Of a stretch of 31,919 nt of DNA, positions 31,660-31,919 are shown piece after piece. The DNA is from Actinomortierella ambigua (lineage: Eukaryota > Mortierellomycota > Mortierellomycetes > Mortierellales > Mortierellaceae). Every line of letters begins with the position of its first letter. Position 1 is the stretch's first letter. Where the stretch lies: NCBI GenBank assembly GCA_016098155.1, contig JAAAJB010000417.1, forward strand, positions 1 through 31,919. The letters run 5' to 3'. The notes beneath the pieces were generated by a model, which was given only the letters and a program-made list of their open reading frames with translations, had not been told where the DNA came from and did not search any database. The position numbers and the translations under genes are program-made.

Positions 31660-31919
31660 CATGATGGTGTGCGCGTAGTGGTAGAGAGTTGGGGTGACGG
31701 TCGGGGTGACATCCGAGGCGACAACTGTGGCGAAAGCCGTGGCGATCTTGGCGCGCCAACATGGAAGCTAGCTACTGGTGGGGTCAACATCGGCAGCGTA
31801 GCGGTGGTGGTGGTGGTGGTGGTTGTCGTCATGACCGTCGGCATCGCGCCTCCCGACTGAAATAACGAGGGCGTAGGATGTCGGCTTATGGTCGGCGTCG
31901 GTGTAGACACGATCACTTC
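31659..31919 (-). CDS. Ser/Thr/Pro-rich reading frame, truncated by window edge
   Basis: An open minus-strand frame enters from the window edge and ends at TGA (31661-31659), about 86 codons. It reads as a low-complexity tail: a Thr9 run encoded by ACC/ACG/ACA codons, then SPRLSPQLSPRMSPRPSPQL, which resembles the SP-repeat C-termini of fungal regulatory proteins and possible proline-directed kinase sites. No domain is visible. If it is the end of a separate gene, the SNARE gene downstream would have to begin within the next ~330 nt. If it lies in a SNARE intron, it is not coding. Both strands are open here, which lowers confidence. Confidence 0.4.

Overview
This window is nuclear DNA from a filamentous fungus. 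Genes are split by many short spliceosomal introns (about 60-290 nt, GT-AG plus two GC-AG). The proteins are eukaryotic: BUD31, CCT2, UBA4, a VAMP7-type R-SNARE and a KDEL-tailed ER phosphatase. There are many microsatellites and homopolymer runs. The intron density and the VAMP7-like SNARE suggest an early-diverging lineage (Mucoromycota, Mortierella-like). That placement is inference, not a database result. Intron-exon structures below were worked out by hand from splice consensus, phase and protein-family continuity.

Layout. (1) 1-3.1 kb: a tandem pair of small secreted paralogs of unknown function, sharing a 5' UTR intron and matching poly(A) sites. (2) 3.8-7.4 kb: a sigma-like glutathione S-transferase (+) convergent with a histidine acid phosphatase (-) that has both a signal peptide and a C-terminal KDEL. 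(3) 7.6-8.8 kb: a disturbed interval holding a low-complexity minus-strand reading frame broken by a TAG inside a CAG tract, and a duplicated 3' end of the GST gene. (4) 8.9-13.1 kb: UBA4 (E1-rhodanese, Urm1 pathway, +) convergent with a predicted seven-helix membrane protein (-). (5) 13.1-23.7 kb: a gene-poor block whose only convincing gene is a small secreted cysteine-containing protein. (6) 23.7-25.9 kb: a large low-complexity single-pass membrane protein. (7) 26.2-31.3 kb: a housekeeping cluster with BUD31 (-) and CCT2 (+) divergent from a shared ~0.7 kb intergenic region, then a VAMP7-like SNARE (-) whose longin domain is not visible. (8) The right edge: a Ser/Pro-rich minus-strand frame running off the window.

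The genes do not form a pathway. The housekeeping genes serve tRNA thiolation/urmylation (UBA4), splicing (BUD31), protein folding (CCT2) and membrane fusion (SNARE). The points most worth checking are the one-base conflict at the catalytic RHG exon junction of the ER phosphatase, the transplanted GST 3' end beside UBA4, the missing longin domain of the SNARE, the start-codon-only first exon of CCT2, and the paralogous secreted pair.
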